DNA of 6,472 bases from VGCC01 sp040381195 (lineage in GTDB: Bacteria; Actinomycetota; Actinomycetes; S36-B12). The first letter of the stretch is position 1. Each line of letters begins with the position of its first letter. Shown here piece after piece: positions 1-6,327 of this stretch. Under the pieces are notes generated by a model. That model worked only from the letters and a program-made list of their open reading frames with translations, ran no database searches and was not told the origin of the DNA. A program made the translations under genes and the position numbers. The stretch lies in NCBI GenBank assembly GCA_040381195.1, contig JBEIHR010000100.1, forward strand, positions 1 through 6,472, written 5' to 3'.

Positions 1-563
1 ATGACGAGGTGCGCGCGATCATCTGCCCGGACAAGGTCGGTACCCAGGAATGGCTCGACGTACATGAAGCTGCGCACGAGATCGGCCTCACCTCGAACAT
101 CACCATCATGTTCGGCAGCATCGAGGAACCGATCCATTGGGCCCGGCATATCGAACGTACGCGTGCCGTGCAGCGGCGTACCGGGGGATTCACGGAGTTC
201 ATCCCTCTCCCCTTCGTGCACATGGCCGCACCCATGTACCTGAAGGGTCGCGCCCGCCGTGGTCCCACCTGGCGGGAGGTGGTGCTCATGCACGCGGTCG
301 GCCGTATCGCGTATCGCGGGTGCATCGAGAACATCCAGGCGTCCTGGGTGAAGCTCGGAGTCGACGGCGCGCGCCAACTGCTCTCTGCAGGAGTGAACGA
401 TCTCGGCGGCACGTTGATGGATGAGAACATCTCACGTGCTGCTGGCGCTAGCCACGGTCAGGGTCTCGAGCGTGCGGATTTCGAGGCGATCGTCGCGCCC
501 CTCGGCCGCACCCTGCAGCAGCGCACCACCCGCTACGCACCCCTGATGGAGATCGCCGTATGA
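1..563 (+). CDS. fbiC: FO synthase, CofH half (C-terminal part of CofH/FbiC), 5' truncated by window edge
   Basis: The reading frame is open from the window edge (first full codon at 3) to TGA 561-563, so only about 187 C-terminal residues are seen; the GTG at 9 is an internal Val codon, not a start. CofH is the radical-SAM enzyme that joins a tyrosine-derived fragment to 5-amino-6-ribitylaminouracil, and with CofG it makes FO, the deazaflavin core of F420. In actinobacteria CofG and CofH are usually fused as FbiC. Visible family blocks are VRAIICPDK, TGGFTEFIPLPFVH, IQASWVKLG and NDLGGTLMDENISRAAG, followed by the usual RTLQQRTTRY tail. The N-terminal CX3CX2C cluster motif lies outside the window, so catalytic competence and the CofG fusion cannot be checked. 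It overlaps the next gene by 4 bp (ATGA). It could be the sole fbiC or a pathway-specific extra copy; identification as CofH-type is firm, the gene symbol less so. Confidence 0.9.
   Translation, partial: DEVRAIICPDKVGTQEWLDVHEAAHEIGLTSNITIMFGSIEEPIHWARHIERTRAVQRRTGGFTEFIPLPFVHMAAPMYLKGRARRGPTWREVVLMHAVGRIAYRGCIENIQASWVKLGVDGARQLLSAGVNDLGGTLMDENISRAAGASHGQGLERADFEAIVAPLGRTLQQRTTRYAPLMEIAV
548..551 (+). promoter_or_regulatory. Shine-Dalgarno GGAG for the DUF1185 gene
   Basis: GGAG lies inside the last codons of the CofH gene, with eight bases before the ATG at 560. It supports that ATG as the start even though it overlaps the upstream stop codon. Confidence 0.6.
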
Positions 564-1117
564 GAATCCGGGCAACGCAGGCCACGGTCATCACGACCCA
601 TCGGGAGGCGGGTGCGGACGTTGCACCCCCCACGGTCGTCGCGGTCGCCGCCATCGCGGTCGAGAACCCGCTCGCAGGTCACGGCCAGGTGGCCGACCTC
701 GGCGAGTTGGAGGCACTGGGTGCGCAGGCCGCCGAGTACCTCGTGTCCGCGTGCCTGGGGGTGCTGGCCAGTGTCGGCGTCGGCGCCGCGGAGGTGCGTG
801 GCTACGGCAAGGCCGCCATCATCGGGACGGACGGTGATCGAGAGCACAGCGCGGCGATCCTGCATCCGCGCTTCGGTGCTCCCGTGCGCGCTGCCATCGG
901 CGGTGGGGCGGACATCATCCCCGGGACCAAGGCGGTCGCCGGCCCGGGAACCGCGATCACCCTGCCCATCGGCAACAAAGACGACCGCTGGGTCTTCGAC
1001 GACATGGACGCGGTGACGGTCTCGATGCCCGATGCTCCCCGTCCCGATGAGATCCTCATCGCGCTCGCACTCAGCACGCGCGGCCGTCCCAATGCGCGCA
1101 CGAGGAAGCCGAGCTGA
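560..1117 (+). CDS. DUF1185 / 'amino acid synthesis' family protein
   Basis: This 185-residue protein matches the AA_synth (DUF1185) family over its whole length. Seen in order are a short N-terminal strand region, APPTVVAVAAIAVENPLAG (22-40), a helical segment around 47-72, the hallmark GYGKAAIIGTDGDREHSAAI (81-100), LHPRFGAPVRAAIGGG (101-116), then PGTKAVAGPGTAI (121-133), and the C-terminal MPDAPRPDEILIALAL (156-171). No signal peptide or membrane segment is visible, so it should be cytoplasmic. The biochemical role of the family is, to my knowledge, not established; the 'amino acid synthesis' name is inherited and should not be taken as a function. ATG 560 has a good Shine-Dalgarno and overlaps the CofH stop by 4 bp; its own stop overlaps the next ATG by 1 bp. 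The tight coupling suggests work in the same pathway as its neighbours. Family assignment is strong; function unknown. Confidence 0.88.
   Translation: MRIRATQATVITTHREAGADVAPPTVVAVAAIAVENPLAGHGQVADLGELEALGAQAAEYLVSACLGVLASVGVGAAEVRGYGKAAIIGTDGDREHSAAILHPRFGAPVRAAIGGGADIIPGTKAVAGPGTAITLPIGNKDDRWVFDDMDAVTVSMPDAPRPDEILIALALSTRGRPNARTRKPS
1102..1106 (+). promoter_or_regulatory. Shine-Dalgarno GAGGA for the EthD-like gene
   Basis: GAGGA sits ten bases before the ATG at 1117, within the 3' end of the DUF1185 gene. It supports independent or coupled initiation at that ATG. Confidence 0.5.
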
Positions 1118-1431
1118 TGTTCAAGATCATGATCCAGTTGACCCGCCGCGAGGACATGTCGCGCGAGGAATTCCTGCAGTGGTGGCTTGAGGAGCATGCG
1201 CCCAAGGCCCGCACCCTCCCGGGCGTGCGCCGCATCACCTTCAATGTGGTGGATCCCGAGGCCGGCATCGGCGCGGACGGTATCGCGGAACTCTGGTTCG
1301 ACTCCGAGCAGGACTTCCAGGCCGCCTATGCGACAGAGGTCGGCGCCGCTGTGGCTGCCGATTCGATGGCACATGTCGCGGCTCGCATCCGCGTTCCGGT
1401 CACGGAACACCAGATCGTGACGGATCGTTGA
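1117..1431 (+). CDS. EthD-like dimeric alpha/beta-barrel protein
   Basis: A 104-residue protein of the EthD/ferredoxin-like (dimeric alpha-beta barrel) type. It opens with a strand FKIMIQLTRR (2-11), then the family helix MSREEFLQWWLEEHAPKA (14-31) with the conserved WW..EH, including His27, then LPGVRRITFNVV (34-45), and a second half with the AELWFDSEQDF strand and helix (57-67). Proteins of this size often bind small hydrophobic molecules at the dimer interface or act as small monooxygenases or cyclases. EthD itself is the accessory protein encoded with the P450 EthB in the ETBE-degradation cluster ethRABCD, so the P450 directly downstream fits that precedent. No ferredoxin or ferredoxin reductase like EthC or EthA is in the window. 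ATG 1117 is preceded by GAGGA; the stop overlaps the P450 TTG by 4 bp. The fold is well supported; the substrate is unknown. Confidence 0.82.
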   Translation: MFKIMIQLTRREDMSREEFLQWWLEEHAPKARTLPGVRRITFNVVDPEAGIGADGIAELWFDSEQDFQAAYATEVGAAVAADSMAHVAARIRVPVTEHQIVTDR

Positions 1432-2780
1432 CCAAGCGCCCCACCAGTTTCCTGGGTACGCCCGTCACCGCCCCAGGACCCCTCGGCCCCGAGATGGTGT
1501 CGGCGATTCGCACTATCCGCCGTGATCCGCTCGCATTCCTCACCGCGACGTGGAAGCGCTACGGGGATGTCGTCCAGTTCCCGGTCCCACGACCCCCGAC
1601 GTATCTGGTCAACGATCCCGAGTCGGTGCGTCACGTTCTCGTGGGTAATGCGCGCAACTACGGAAAGGCCACGATCCAGTACGAGTCGTTGGCTCTCGTG
1701 ACGGGGGAGGGGTTACTCAGCGCGGACACACCCCGATGGCGCCGTCAGCGCCCCCTGGTACAGCCGGCCTTCCATCACGAGACCCTGGAGGGCGTGGTCG
1801 CAACGGTTGTCTCCACCGCCTGCGGCGTCGAGAGGGAGTGGTCTGCCCTCGCACCCGGCATGGTGATCGATGCCGACGCCTACATGATGCATGCGGCACT
1901 CGACGTCGTCGGGCGCTCGCTCTTCGGCTCGGACCTGTCCGGGGACGCTGCTCGGATCACGGCCGCAACGCTGTCGGGACTGGAGGTGGTGATCGCTCGG
2001 GCGCGGGTCCCGCTCACGCCACCGCGGTGGTTGCCGACACCCGCGAATCGGAAACTGCAGCGGGCGCGCGCCAACCTCGACGCGGCCGTCGCGGGAATCC
2101 TCGCCGAACGCTCGCGCTCCGGCCCGGGCGCGGGAGACATGCTCGACCTGCTCATCGCCGCCCGTGATGATCGGGGAGTCGGACTGACACCGCAGGAGAT
2201 TCGCGATGAAATCGTCACCTTCATCGTCGCCGGTCACGAGACCGTTGCCTCCGCACTCGCGTGGGCGTGGCTGCTTCTCGCGCAGAACCCCGACATGCAG
2301 GAGCGGATCGCCGAGGAAGCCCGCCTCGCCCAACCATGGTCGCGCGCGAGTATCGCGAATCTTCCCTTTACGCGCGCGGTCTTCGACGAGACGATGCGGC
2401 TCTATCCCCCCGCCTGGGTGATCACGCGAAGTGCGAAGGATGCGGACGCGCTTCCGTGTGGGGTGGCGATTCCTGCGGGTGCGCTGGTGATCATCAGCCC
2501 CTACCTTCTGCATCGCCATCCCGACGTGTGGTCGGAGCCGGAGCATTTCCAGCCAGATCGATTCCTCACCGCGTACGACCGCGACGGATTCATCCCCTTC
2601 GGTGCCGGTCCGCGCCTATGTATCGGTCGGGATTTCGCCTACGTCGAAGGTGTGCTGATGCTCGCGATGCTGGCGCAGGCGTTCCGGGTGACGCCCACCA
2701 CGGGTCGGCTGCCCTGGGCTGACCCGCAGGTCACCATCCGTCCCCACGGGGGAGCGCCCGTCCGTATCGAGCGACGCTGA
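1428..2780 (+). CDS. Cytochrome P450
   Basis: A 450-residue soluble bacterial P450 with all core motifs: C-helix WRRQR (Trp104, Arg108), I-helix AGHETV with the acid-threonine pair (268-273), K-helix ExxR as ETMR (Glu321, Arg324), the PDRF segment (376-379), and the haem-binding loop FGAGPRLCIG (391-400) with Cys398 as thiolate ligand. There is no N-terminal membrane anchor. It should hydroxylate or otherwise oxidise a substrate using electrons from an external ferredoxin/reductase, which is not in this window. By eye it resembles the bacterial CYP4/CYP102-like group more than the short CYP105-type enzymes, but I cannot assign a CYP family. The start is the rare TTG at 1428, overlapping the EthD-like stop as TTGA; the Shine-Dalgarno is poor, so expression probably depends on translational coupling. 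Met23 (ATG 1494) is the alternative but lacks a visible Shine-Dalgarno. Its stop abuts the convergent hisN stop with no gap. Confidence 0.95.
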   Translation: MTKRPTSFLGTPVTAPGPLGPEMVSAIRTIRRDPLAFLTATWKRYGDVVQFPVPRPPTYLVNDPESVRHVLVGNARNYGKATIQYESLALVTGEGLLSADTPRWRRQRPLVQPAFHHETLEGVVATVVSTACGVEREWSALAPGMVIDADAYMMHAALDVVGRSLFGSDLSGDAARITAATLSGLEVVIARARVPLTPPRWLPTPANRKLQRARANLDAAVAGILAERSRSGPGAGDMLDLLIAARDDRGVGLTPQEIRDEIVTFIVAGHETVASALAWAWLLLAQNPDMQERIAEEARLAQPWSRASIANLPFTRAVFDETMRLYPPAWVITRSAKDADALPCGVAIPAGALVIISPYLLHRHPDVWSEPEHFQPDRFLTAYDRDGFIPFGAGPRLCIGRDFAYVEGVLMLAMLAQAFRVTPTTGRLPWADPQVTIRPHGGAPVRIERR

Positions 2781-3548
2781 TCACTCACCCAGCAGGGCAC
2801 ACGCCTGCGCGTGCAGGTGCCCATTCGTGGTGAGAAGTGAGCCATTTCCGAGGGCTGATGCCCCACCGAAGGTCGTGGCGCGACCCCCGGCCTCGCCAAC
2901 GATGGGGAGGAGCGCCGCGAGGTCGTAGATCTGCAGGGCCGGCTCTGCGGCGATGTCCACCGCGCCTTCGGCGACCAGCATGTGGGACCAGAAATCACCG
3001 TAGGCACGTTGCCGCCACGTGCCCTCGACGATGGACGTGAATCCGGTGACCGAGGAACCCCATCCGACCGCATCGGAGTAGGCGAAGGACGCATCCTCGA
3101 GTCGAGCGATCGCACTGACGTGGATGCGACGCTCGTGCGGGGACTCCGGGCCTCGGGTGAACGCGCCGTGGCCCACATGGGCCCACCAGCGCCGCCCCAT
3201 CGCGGGGGCCGACACCACACCGATGGTGGATTCCCCGTCGACGGCCAAAGCGATCAATGTGGCCCACACGGGAACCCCGCGCATGAAGTTCTTGGTGCCG
3301 TCGATCGGATCGATGATCCATTGCCGAGCACCCTCGGTCCGACCGAACTCCTCGCCGTGGATCGCGTCCTGGGATCTGTGTTCGGCGAGGAGATTCCGCA
3401 TGGCGGCCTCCACCGCTCGATCCGCGTCGGTGACGGGTGAGAGGTCGGGCTTGGACTCCACCACGAGATCGTGTGCCCGGTAACGGGTGAGGGAGATCTC
3501 GTCGGCCGCATCGGCCAGGCGCAACGCCAACGCGAGATCAGACTGCAC
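2781..3548 (-). CDS. hisN: Histidinol-phosphatase, inositol-monophosphatase type
   Basis: A 255-residue IMPase-fold phosphatase very like the mycobacterial HisN. It should hydrolyse L-histidinol phosphate to histidinol, the penultimate part of histidine synthesis, using Mg2+. Metal-binding motifs are present: GEEFG (65-69, Glu66/Glu67), WIIDPIDGTKNF (77-88; Asp80, Asp83, Thr85), and the C-terminal Asp209 in IYDLAAL (the usual WD is YD here). The segment YGDFWSHMLVAEGAVDIAAEP (183-203) is typical of actinobacterial HisN rather than generic inositol monophosphatase. I place the start at GTG 3548: it matches the mycobacterial N-terminus and stands exactly six bases after a TACATT -10 box, so the mRNA would be leaderless. 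TTG 3563 would add five residues and has a modest AGGG upstream; it is the alternative. In-frame TAG at 3567-3569 closes the frame above. It diverges from the DUF2231 gene and converges on the P450 with zero spacing. Confidence 0.92.
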   Translation of the reverse strand: MQSDLALALRLADAADEISLTRYRAHDLVVESKPDLSPVTDADRAVEAAMRNLLAEHRSQDAIHGEEFGRTEGARQWIIDPIDGTKNFMRGVPVWATLIALAVDGESTIGVVSAPAMGRRWWAHVGHGAFTRGPESPHERRIHVSAIARLEDASFAYSDAVGWGSSVTGFTSIVEGTWRQRAYGDFWSHMLVAEGAVDIAAEPALQIYDLAALLPIVGEAGGRATTFGGASALGNGSLLTTNGHLHAQACALLGE

Positions 3549-3554
3549 ACTGCG

Positions 3555-3560
3555 AATGTA
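3555..3560 (-). promoter_or_regulatory. -10 box of leaderless hisN promoter (TACATT)
   Basis: Reading the minus strand, TACATT fits the actinobacterial TANNNT -10 consensus. It is followed by CGCAGT (six bases) and then the GTG at 3548, placing the predicted transcription start at the first base of the start codon. No convincing -35 is visible. The box is lost if the TTG at 3563 is the true start. Confidence 0.55.
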
Positions 3561-3567
3561 CAAGGTC

Positions 3568-3573
3568 TACCCT
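3568..3573 (+). promoter_or_regulatory. -10 box of leaderless DUF2231 promoter (TACCCT)
   Basis: TACCCT (TANNNT) is followed by GGCGAT (six bases) and then GTG 3580. This is the mirror image of the hisN arrangement, with seven bases between the two -10 boxes. No clear -35 is seen. Confidence 0.5.
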
Positions 3574-3579
3574 GGCGAT

Positions 3580-4023
3580 GTGCTTCCCGAAGTGGCCTGG
3601 GGTCTTCCTCTCCATCCCCTGGTCATCCACGCCGTAGTGGTGCTGGTGCCCCTCACGTCCATCGGCGCACTCCTCATGGCGCTCCGTCCGCGGTTCTCCA
3701 AGCGCTTCGGCGTGATCTTCGTGATCGGAGCGATCCTGTCTGCGGTATCGGCGTTTGTGGCCAAGGAATCCGGGGAGACCCTCGCCCGCACCCGTCCCGT
3801 GAGTGGGGAGCACGTGATGGCGGGGGATGTCGTCCCGCTCCCCGTACTCGGATTTGCTGTGCTGCTGACCGTGTTCTGGTTGTTCGACCGCGGGGTTCCG
3901 GGAAACCGGACCCGTCCGCTCTGGTTGAAGGTCCTCGCCATCGCTGTGATCCTGGCGGCCGTCGGGTGTACATACCTCGTCGTGATCGCCGGGCACACCG
4001 GTGCGCTCAGTGTCTGGGGTTGA
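3580..4023 (+). CDS. DUF2231 family four-helix membrane protein
   Basis: A 147-residue integral membrane protein of the DUF2231 family. It shows the family signature LPLHPLVIHAVVVLVPL (9-25), SGE (64-66) at the start of the second half, and a terminal GHTGA (138-142). Four hydrophobic segments are visible at about 11-35, 44-62, 84-102 and 115-137; the conserved His residues near the ends of the first and last helices could bind a metal or haem, but this is inference. The family has no agreed function. The frame is open back to GTG 3487 and contains ATG 3556, but those starts add residues unlike the family and lie inside or across hisN. GTG 3580 is preferred because it follows a -10 box at leaderless spacing and gives a typical short N-terminus; GTG 3592 is a further possibility. 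Its 3' end overlaps rsgA by 17 bp on the opposite strand. Confidence 0.85.
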   Translation: MLPEVAWGLPLHPLVIHAVVVLVPLTSIGALLMALRPRFSKRFGVIFVIGAILSAVSAFVAKESGETLARTRPVSGEHVMAGDVVPLPVLGFAVLLTVFWLFDRGVPGNRTRPLWLKVLAIAVILAAVGCTYLVVIAGHTGALSVWG

Positions 4024-5008
4024 CCTCATCCGGCGCTAGAGCTCGTGAGCGCAGGAGTCGATGCAGGGACGCCACACGCGGTCCCAGGTGCGGATCATGG
4101 ATGTGGGGGGTCAACGCGCATTCACTTTCGTCGTGACTGCAGGAGCGCGGACAGTCCGTGGTGAGCGCGGCCAAGTCGGGGAAGGCCATCACGAGATTCT
4201 GCGGATCCACGTGCGCGAGGCCGAAGGATCGGATTCCCGGGGTGTCGATGATGTGACCGCCAGCAGGGAAGTGGAATGCGCGCACAGATGTGGACGTGTG
4301 GCGTCCCTTCCCCGTGGTCACGTTGACCGATCCGGTGGTGCGCTCGGCCTGGGGGGTGAGTGCGTTGACGAGGGTGGATTTGCCGACTCCCGAGTGGCCG
4401 ATGAGAACTGTGTCGTGCCCGCTGAGGGCCGCGAGCAGATCCGGGGTGGGCTGACCCCTGTGGACGGGGAACACCGGGACATCCAGGGGTGCGTACATGT
4501 CTCGGATCGCATCGGGGCCCGCGAGGTCGATCTTGGTCACGATGATGATCGGCAGGATCCCGGCGTCCATGGCTGCGACGAGGGATCGATCGATGAGGCC
4601 GATGCTTGGCTCGGGATTCGCCGTTGCGGTGACGATCGCCAACTGATCCGCGTTCGCCACGATCACCCGCTCGACCGGGTCGGTGTCCTCGGCGGTGCGC
4701 CGGAGTTCGCTGGTGCGTGGATGACGGGACACGATGCGCACGGGCAGGTCCAGGGAGCCAGGCTCCTCACCGATCACTCCCACCCGATCACCGACCACGA
4801 TGCCCTTGCGGCCCAGATCGCGAGCCTTGACCGCGAACTCCTCGCGCGTACCGGTGTCGACCGTGAAGCGTCCGCGGTCCACGGCGACGACCATGCCGTC
4901 GCGTGCCTGGTCGAAACTCGGACGGTCTTTGGAACGGGGGCGCGACTTGCTGCGCCCGGGACGGATGCGGACGTCGTCCTCATCCACGTCGACCCCGCGA
5001 CGACTCAC
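4007..5008 (-). CDS. rsgA: Small-ribosomal-subunit biogenesis GTPase RsgA
   Basis: A 333-residue circularly permuted GTPase that acts in late maturation of the 30S subunit. An actinobacterial basic N-terminal tail DDVRIRPGRSKSRPRSKDRP (11-30) precedes the OB-fold (about 38-95). The GTPase motifs then come in permuted order: G4 TKID (158-161), G1 GHSGVGKST (204-212), G2 GRHTST (235-240), G3 DTPG (255-258). The C-terminal zinc knuckle is C286-x3-C290-x-H292-x4-C297, one residue shorter in each gap than the CX4CXHX5C of E. coli and B. subtilis. The start is GTG 5008, overlapping the aroA stop as GTGA, which implies translational coupling; the frame is open much further upstream, but that extension is low-complexity antisense-like sequence inside aroA and is not coding in this frame. 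The 3' end overlaps the convergent DUF2231 gene by 17 bp. Confidence 0.95.
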   Translation of the reverse strand: MSRRGVDVDEDDVRIRPGRSKSRPRSKDRPSFDQARDGMVVAVDRGRFTVDTGTREEFAVKARDLGRKGIVVGDRVGVIGEEPGSLDLPVRIVSRHPRTSELRRTAEDTDPVERVIVANADQLAIVTATANPEPSIGLIDRSLVAAMDAGILPIIIVTKIDLAGPDAIRDMYAPLDVPVFPVHRGQPTPDLLAALSGHDTVLIGHSGVGKSTLVNALTPQAERTTGSVNVTTGKGRHTSTSVRAFHFPAGGHIIDTPGIRSFGLAHVDPQNLVMAFPDLAALTTDCPRSCSHDESECALTPHIHDPHLGPRVASLHRLLRSRALAPDEVNPRH

Positions 5009-6291
5009 GCGCTGCCCAGAAGTCTCGACCACATTCCGGGGAAGTCGGGGAGTGTCTTGGCGGTGGTGCCGATGTCCTCCACGCGAACCCCGGGGATGCG
5101 CAGGCCGACGATTGCCGCGGCGGTGGCCATTCGGTGATCGTGGTAGCTGCGCAGATCCGCCGCCCGCGGGGGACCCGGCTCGATGCGCAGGCCATCGGAC
5201 AGTTCCTCGACACCCGCCCCGATCGCGCTGAGTTCGGTTGCCAGTGCCGCCAGGCGGTCGGTCTCGTGTCCGCGGAGGTGGGCGATCCCGGTCAACGTGC
5301 TCGGCGAATCCGCCAGTGCCGCAAGAGCAGCAACCGTCGGGGTCAACTCGCCGACATCGGCGAGATCCACGTCGATCCCGTGCAGCGTGGCCGGTCCATG
5401 CACGGTTACGCCATCTGCCGAACGAGTCCACGTTCCGCCCATGTGTTCCAGAATCGGAAGGATCGCTGCGCCCGGCTGGGTGGTGACCTCCGGCCAGTCC
5501 GCAACGGTGACCGATCCCTGGGTTGCCATCGCCGCGGCAAGGAAGGGAGTGGCATTGGACAGATCGGGTTCGATGCGTGAAACGCTGGCTCGAATGGTCT
5601 GCGGATCAACGTGCCACGTGGTTGCGCCTTCCCTCTCCACCACGACACCGTGATCAGCGAGCATCGCGATCGTCATCTCGATATGCGGTGTGCTCGGGAC
5701 GCGATCACCCCGGTGATGGATGGTGACTCCGGACTGGAAGCGGGCCGCGCTCAACAGGAGACCGGAGACGAATTGGCTCGAGCGCGATGCGTCGATGGTC
5801 ACGACGCCTCCGCGGAGCTCCCCGTGACCGACCACCGTGAACGGCAGGGTCCCACGGTCACGATCGTCCACGTCGGCCCCGAGATTCCGCAGGGCCTCGA
5901 GGAGTGTGCCCATCGGGCGAACACGTGCCGTCTCGTCACCATCGAAGGTCACTCGACCCGCGTTGAGGGCTGCGACCGGGGGTACGAATCGCATGACCGT
6001 GCCCGCCAGTCCGCACTGAATGGTGGTGGTCGCCTGCATGTGGTGGGGGTGCACGTGCACGGTCATATTCCCCGCGAGAGTGTCCGGCGCCACCTCGAGT
6101 GAGTGGCCGAGGTGCCCGAGGGCGGAGACCATGAGTCGGGTATCTCGGGCATCGAGGGCGCCGTGGATCACGCTGGGTCCATCGGCGAGGACGGCAAGCA
6201 CGAGTGAGCGGTTGCTCGCGGACTTGGATCCGGGGACGCGCACGGTTCCGCTGATCGGGCCGACGGCCACGGGAGCAGACCACCACGTCAC
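5005..6291 (-). CDS. aroA: 3-phosphoshikimate 1-carboxyvinyltransferase (EPSP synthase)
   Basis: A 428-residue EPSP synthase, the sixth step of the shikimate pathway: shikimate-3-phosphate plus phosphoenolpyruvate to EPSP. Active-site blocks are complete: GSKSASNRS (21-29; Lys23, Arg28), CGLAGTVMRF (93-102), SRSSQ (169-173), DVGELTP (312-318, Glu315 at the acidic position), GHETDRL (341-347; Glu343, Arg346), HDHRM (384-388) and AKTLPDF (411-417; Lys412). Phe102 stands at the site of E. coli Pro101 and His342 at that of Lys340; both are, as I recall, usual in the actinobacterial subgroup. Start GTG 6291 is tightly constrained: an in-frame TAG lies only nine bases upstream (6301-6303), and a TAGTGT -10 box ends six bases before the GTG. 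It leads an aroA-rsgA operon (4-bp overlap) and is divergent from an SRAP gene, an arrangement I also associate with mycobacteria. Confidence 0.96.
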   Translation of the reverse strand: MTWWSAPVAVGPISGTVRVPGSKSASNRSLVLAVLADGPSVIHGALDARDTRLMVSALGHLGHSLEVAPDTLAGNMTVHVHPHHMQATTTIQCGLAGTVMRFVPPVAALNAGRVTFDGDETARVRPMGTLLEALRNLGADVDDRDRGTLPFTVVGHGELRGGVVTIDASRSSQFVSGLLLSAARFQSGVTIHHRGDRVPSTPHIEMTIAMLADHGVVVEREGATTWHVDPQTIRASVSRIEPDLSNATPFLAAAMATQGSVTVADWPEVTTQPGAAILPILEHMGGTWTRSADGVTVHGPATLHGIDVDLADVGELTPTVAALAALADSPSTLTGIAHLRGHETDRLAALATELSAIGAGVEELSDGLRIEPGPPRAADLRSYHDHRMATAAAIVGLRIPGVRVEDIGTTAKTLPDFPGMWSRLLGSA

Positions 6292-6297
6292 ACCGCG

Positions 6298-6303
6298 ACA
6301 CTA
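6298..6303 (-). promoter_or_regulatory. -10 box of leaderless aroA-rsgA promoter (TAGTGT)
   Basis: On the minus strand TAGTGT is followed by CGCGGT (six bases) and GTG 6291. The TAG of the box is itself the in-frame stop above aroA, so no upstream start is possible. A -35 is not evident. Confidence 0.6.
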
Positions 6304-6315
6304 GTCCGTGAGAAT

Positions 6316-6321
6316 TAGGGT
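6316..6321 (+). promoter_or_regulatory. -10 box of leaderless SRAP gene promoter (TAGGGT)
   Basis: TAGGGT is followed by CGGGGT (six bases) and GTG 6328. Its TAG is also an in-frame stop for the SRAP reading frame. Twelve bases separate it from the aroA -10 box. Confidence 0.58.
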
Positions 6322-6327
6322 CGGGGT

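Noticed and set aside
1713..2546. Minus-strand open frame (277 codons) opposite the P450
   Set aside because: No family motifs, Arg/Gly-rich, entirely explained by the P450 gene on the other strand.
2778..2783. TGATCA and the ACTAGT at 6300-6305 as operator palindromes
   Set aside because: Six-base palindromes are expected by chance and no longer dyad surrounds either one.
3487..3558. Upstream starts for the DUF2231 gene (GTG 3487, ATG 3556)
   Set aside because: GTG 3487 places 23 or more non-family residues inside hisN, and ATG 3556 lies before the TACCCT box and has no Shine-Dalgarno; GTG 3580 fits both promoter spacing and family N-terminus.
4061..5137. Long plus-strand open frame (358 codons) antisense to rsgA and the end of aroA
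   Set aside because: Composition is that of a high-GC shadow frame with no recognisable domain, and the opposite strand encodes clear conserved proteins.
5009..5431. Upstream extension of the rsgA frame to a 474-residue protein
   Set aside because: The extra 141 residues are Arg/Gly/Pro-rich and lie wholly inside aroA in another frame; GTG 5008 overlapping the aroA stop gives the normal family N-terminus and length.
4903..5580. Plus-strand open frames over aroA (4903-5580, 5611-6102)
   Set aside because: They are antisense to conserved aroA motifs, have low-complexity composition and no plausible initiation signals.
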